Shown piece by piece: positions 6,292 to 7,653 of a stretch of DNA of 7,653 nt. Numbering within the stretch: the stretch's first letter is position 1; each line of letters opens with the position of its first letter. A program made the position numbers and the translations under genes. A model generated the notes under the pieces. It did not search any database. It was not told the origin of the DNA and saw only the letters and a program-made list of their open reading frames with translations. Source of the stretch: Cyclobacteriaceae bacterium (GTDB taxonomy: Bacteria > Bacteroidota > Bacteroidia > Cytophagales > Cyclobacteriaceae); assembly GCA_025455445.1 (NCBI GenBank), contig JALOMN010000193.1, positions 1 through 7,653 of the forward strand, read 5' to 3'.

Positions 6292-6867
6292 TTAAAATTT
6301 TCCAAACTTCAAACTGATATTGGCGGCTGGCGCTGAAAATTTGCTTTCACCTGCTGCGAAACGGTAGGAAGCGCCTGCAGCAATTCGAAACCACCTGGTA
6401 AGATTAATCTCTCCTTCAATGCCTGGCTCAATCAGGAAAGCACCGCGCGAACTAATTGTGTATTGACCACCGCCATCAATTTGGCTTTGCTCTCCAATGA
6501 TGGCTGCGCCCGTGAAAAGATTTGCACTGAAGTGAACGACTTTTTCTGGATTAAAAGTTCGCTCACCGATCAACCCGATACAGGTAAGTTGACGGGAAGT
6601 ATTCGGATCATTTTCAATATTAATCTGGCGTCCATTAAGCAGGGCGTAAGCCCCTGCGCCCAATAGAAAGTTATGGTTAAACAAAACGCCACCGTAGCCA
6701 CCTAACAGGGAGGCAAACTGTCCATCGATAGCGCTGAATTTTTGAGAGGCCGCTCCATAGGCTCCTATCACTTTTGACTTTCCGGTTCCCAAAATCGTTT
6801 TCATGTCCTGACTTTGAGCACTCATGATGGCTGCTAGCATCACGAAACTGATTATTGTCGCTTTCAT
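6292..6867 (-). CDS. Secreted glycine-rich beta-barrel-like protein
   Basis: A 191-residue protein with a Sec signal (residues 1-17, cleavage likely MSA before QSQD). The mature protein is Gly/Ala-rich with strand-like repeats (LLGGYGGVLFN, FLLGAGAYALLNG, FSANLFTGAAIIGE, FRIAAGASYRFAAGES) and ends NISLKFGKF. A final aromatic residue on a last strand is the usual signature of outer-membrane barrels recognised by the BAM machinery. The specific family and ligand are not recognised. It is the first gene of the probable three-gene unit; its start ATG (6867-6865) follows an A-rich leader (AACAACCAAAAAT) without Shine-Dalgarno, typical of Bacteroidota. Paired palindromes lie 37-93 bp upstream and may control the unit. 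Confidence 0.88.
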   Translation of the reverse strand: MKATIISFVMLAAIMSAQSQDMKTILGTGKSKVIGAYGAASQKFSAIDGQFASLLGGYGGVLFNHNFLLGAGAYALLNGRQINIENDPNTSRQLTCIGLIGERTFNPEKVVHFSANLFTGAAIIGEQSQIDGGGQYTISSRGAFLIEPGIEGEINLTRWFRIAAGASYRFAAGESKFSAPAANISLKFGKF

Positions 6868-6903
6868 ATTTTTGGTTGTTTTGCTAATGGCTTCAACGGA
6901 GCT

Positions 6904-6920
6904 AAATCCACGCGTGATTT
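6904..6920. promoter_or_regulatory. Near-palindrome AAATCCACGCGTGATTT
   Basis: The core CACGCGTG is a perfect 8-bp palindrome and the flanks AAAT/ATTT are symmetric apart from one extra C. It lies 37 bp upstream of the start of the three-gene envelope unit. Together with the related palindrome at 6946-6960 it looks like a pair of operator half-modules; the binding protein is unknown. Confidence 0.4.
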
Positions 6921-6945
6921 TATCTTTTTGTGCGAAAGAACATTT

Positions 6946-6960
6946 AAATCAGTGTGATTT
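6946..6960. promoter_or_regulatory. Palindrome AAATCA-GTG-TGATTT
   Basis: Perfect 6-bp arms with a 3-bp centre. It shares G(C/T)GTGATTT with the site at 6904-6920; the two start 42 bp apart, about four helical turns. Each is followed on the plus strand by GTGCGAA (6930-6936 and 6974-6980), suggesting an old tandem duplication or two binding sites for one regulator. Confidence 0.4.
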
Positions 6961-7139
6961 GCCTGATGTACAGGTGCGAAGGGGAAGAAATGCGGGCTGA
7001 AAGATTATTGATTTTCTTTCATTGGTTGTTCAAAATTTGACACTGTGTGTTCGGATGTGGGATTACCCGCATATGATTCAAATTTATTTTTCGGATCAGA
7101 CAACAGAATATACACACTAACGTAAAATGAAAATCATAA

Positions 7140-7653
7140 ATGAAGGCACTATTTATATTTATTGCAGTTTCATTGGGTTCGTTGACTGGCTTCACACAAG
7201 GCTTTTGGTTAACAACACCTGATTTTCCAGGCGGGCCCAAAACAGCTTTTGTTGGCCTTGAGGATTCTCTTTTGTTCGTTGGAACTGCTAATGGAATTTG
7301 GAAATCAGAAAATGAGGGGTTCAGTTGGGCAAAAAAATTAACATCTTCCTATATCTACAGCATGTATGCATCTTCCAATGGTACGATCATAGCCGGAGGA
7401 TTTGGTAAACTGTTTTTCTCTTATAATAAAGGCACTACATGGGACTCGGTATCCGTTTCCAGCGCGCTTCCGATTATTAAGATTGTAGATAACAAAGACC
7501 ATGAGTACTTCTTTATTTCCAGTGGCTTTACGAATGAAGAAGGTTTTGTGGGTAATGGAGTGTTCTATAGCAATGGCGATTTGAAAACATGGGTGCAACG
7601 AAACAACGGACTGCCTGCTCACTTGCGCTCTGGCGAACATCTTGCGGTGGATA
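7140..7653 (+). CDS. Secreted Asp-box beta-propeller protein (partial)
   Basis: 171 codons of an exported protein, open at the right edge. Residues 1-19 form a Sec signal peptide (MKALFIFIAVSLGSLTGFT). The mature part shows degenerate Asp-box/BNR repeats of the pattern S-x-(D/N)-x-G-x-x-W: SENEGFSW (56-63), SYNKGTTW (94-101) and a weaker SNGDLKTW (144-151). The first two have Asn where Asp is usual. Such repeats form loops in sialidase-like, sortilin-like and photosystem-assembly-type propellers; many Bacteroidota examples are long surface proteins with a C-terminal T9SS sorting domain, which would be outside the window here. No catalytic residues can be assigned. ATG 7140 was chosen because it gives the signal peptide; the ATG at 7127 is in another frame and closes after 31 codons. 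The gene is divergent from the three-gene envelope unit. Confidence 0.87.
   Translation, partial: MKALFIFIAVSLGSLTGFTQGFWLTTPDFPGGPKTAFVGLEDSLLFVGTANGIWKSENEGFSWAKKLTSSYIYSMYASSNGTIIAGGFGKLFFSYNKGTTWDSVSVSSALPIIKIVDNKDHEYFFISSGFTNEEGFVGNGVFYSNGDLKTWVQRNNGLPAHLRSGEHLAVD

Larger units (their letters stand above)
6868..7139. other. Divergent intergenic region of 272 bp
   Basis: It separates the minus-strand envelope unit from the plus-strand propeller gene and must hold promoters for both. Besides the paired palindromes (6904-6960), it contains the 9-mer TTGGTTGTT twice on the plus strand (6872-6880 and 7022-7030). I could not find a convincing Bacteroidota promoter (TTTG near -33 with TAnnTTTG near -7) on either strand. 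No coding sequence is supported here. Confidence 0.6.

Noticed and set aside
7037..7065. TTGACA resembling a sigma-70 -35 box
   Set aside because: No -10 box lies at the right distance (GGATTA after 17 bp), and Bacteroidota primary promoters use a different consensus.
7019..7240. Minus-strand open frame of 73 codons overlapping the propeller gene start
   Set aside because: It overlaps a well-supported signal peptide on the plus strand and has no recognisable protein features.
7338..7640. Minus-strand open frame of 100 codons
   Set aside because: It is a shadow of the Asp-box propeller protein, which has repeated motifs and a signal peptide on the plus strand.

Overview
The window looks like chromosomal DNA from a free-living Bacteroidota bacterium, probably of the Cytophagia/Chitinophagia type. 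This is inferred from the moderately AT-rich composition, start codons preceded by A/T-rich leaders without a Shine-Dalgarno sequence, many short secreted beta-barrel-like proteins, a membrane-anchored LytTR regulator, and an Asp-box propeller protein with a Sec signal. No tRNA, rRNA, CRISPR array, transposase or phage gene is visible.

Left part (1-2856, all on the minus strand). A DUF6544/DUF6920-like membrane protein (1756-2856) is followed by a HAD-superfamily phosphatase-like hydrolase (1008-1688) and then, after a 182-bp gap, by a Tat-signal PLP enzyme of the class V aminotransferase fold (1-825). The PLP enzyme is cut by the window edge after its catalytic lysine.

Middle part (2857-4557). 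A 106-bp divergent region separates the DUF protein from a membrane-bound LytTR transcriptional regulator (2963-3838, plus). This gap holds inverted repeats and a 9-N11-9 direct repeat with the geometry expected of a LytTR site. The regulator converges, with only 17 bp between stops, on a polytopic membrane protein with weak CPBP-protease-like features (3856-4557, minus). The regulator and this membrane protein share an identical 16-bp sequence across their start codons.

Right part (4587-7653). Three minus-strand genes are packed with gaps of 9 and 7 bp and so probably form one transcript: two secreted beta-barrel-like proteins (6292-6867, 5704-6282) and a lipoprotein serine beta-lactamase-like hydrolase (4628-5696). 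The hydrolase is broken: its reading frame is interrupted just before the third catalytic motif, and the rest of the protein continues in another frame. A perfect 15-bp hairpin lies 6 bp past the end of the unit. A 272-bp divergent region with a pair of related palindromes separates this unit from a secreted Asp-box beta-propeller protein (7140 onward, plus), cut by the right edge.

No complete, recognisable new system is present. The points most worth a second look are the disrupted hydrolase, the LytTR regulator with its candidate site and shared leader sequence, and the paired palindromes ahead of the envelope-protein unit.
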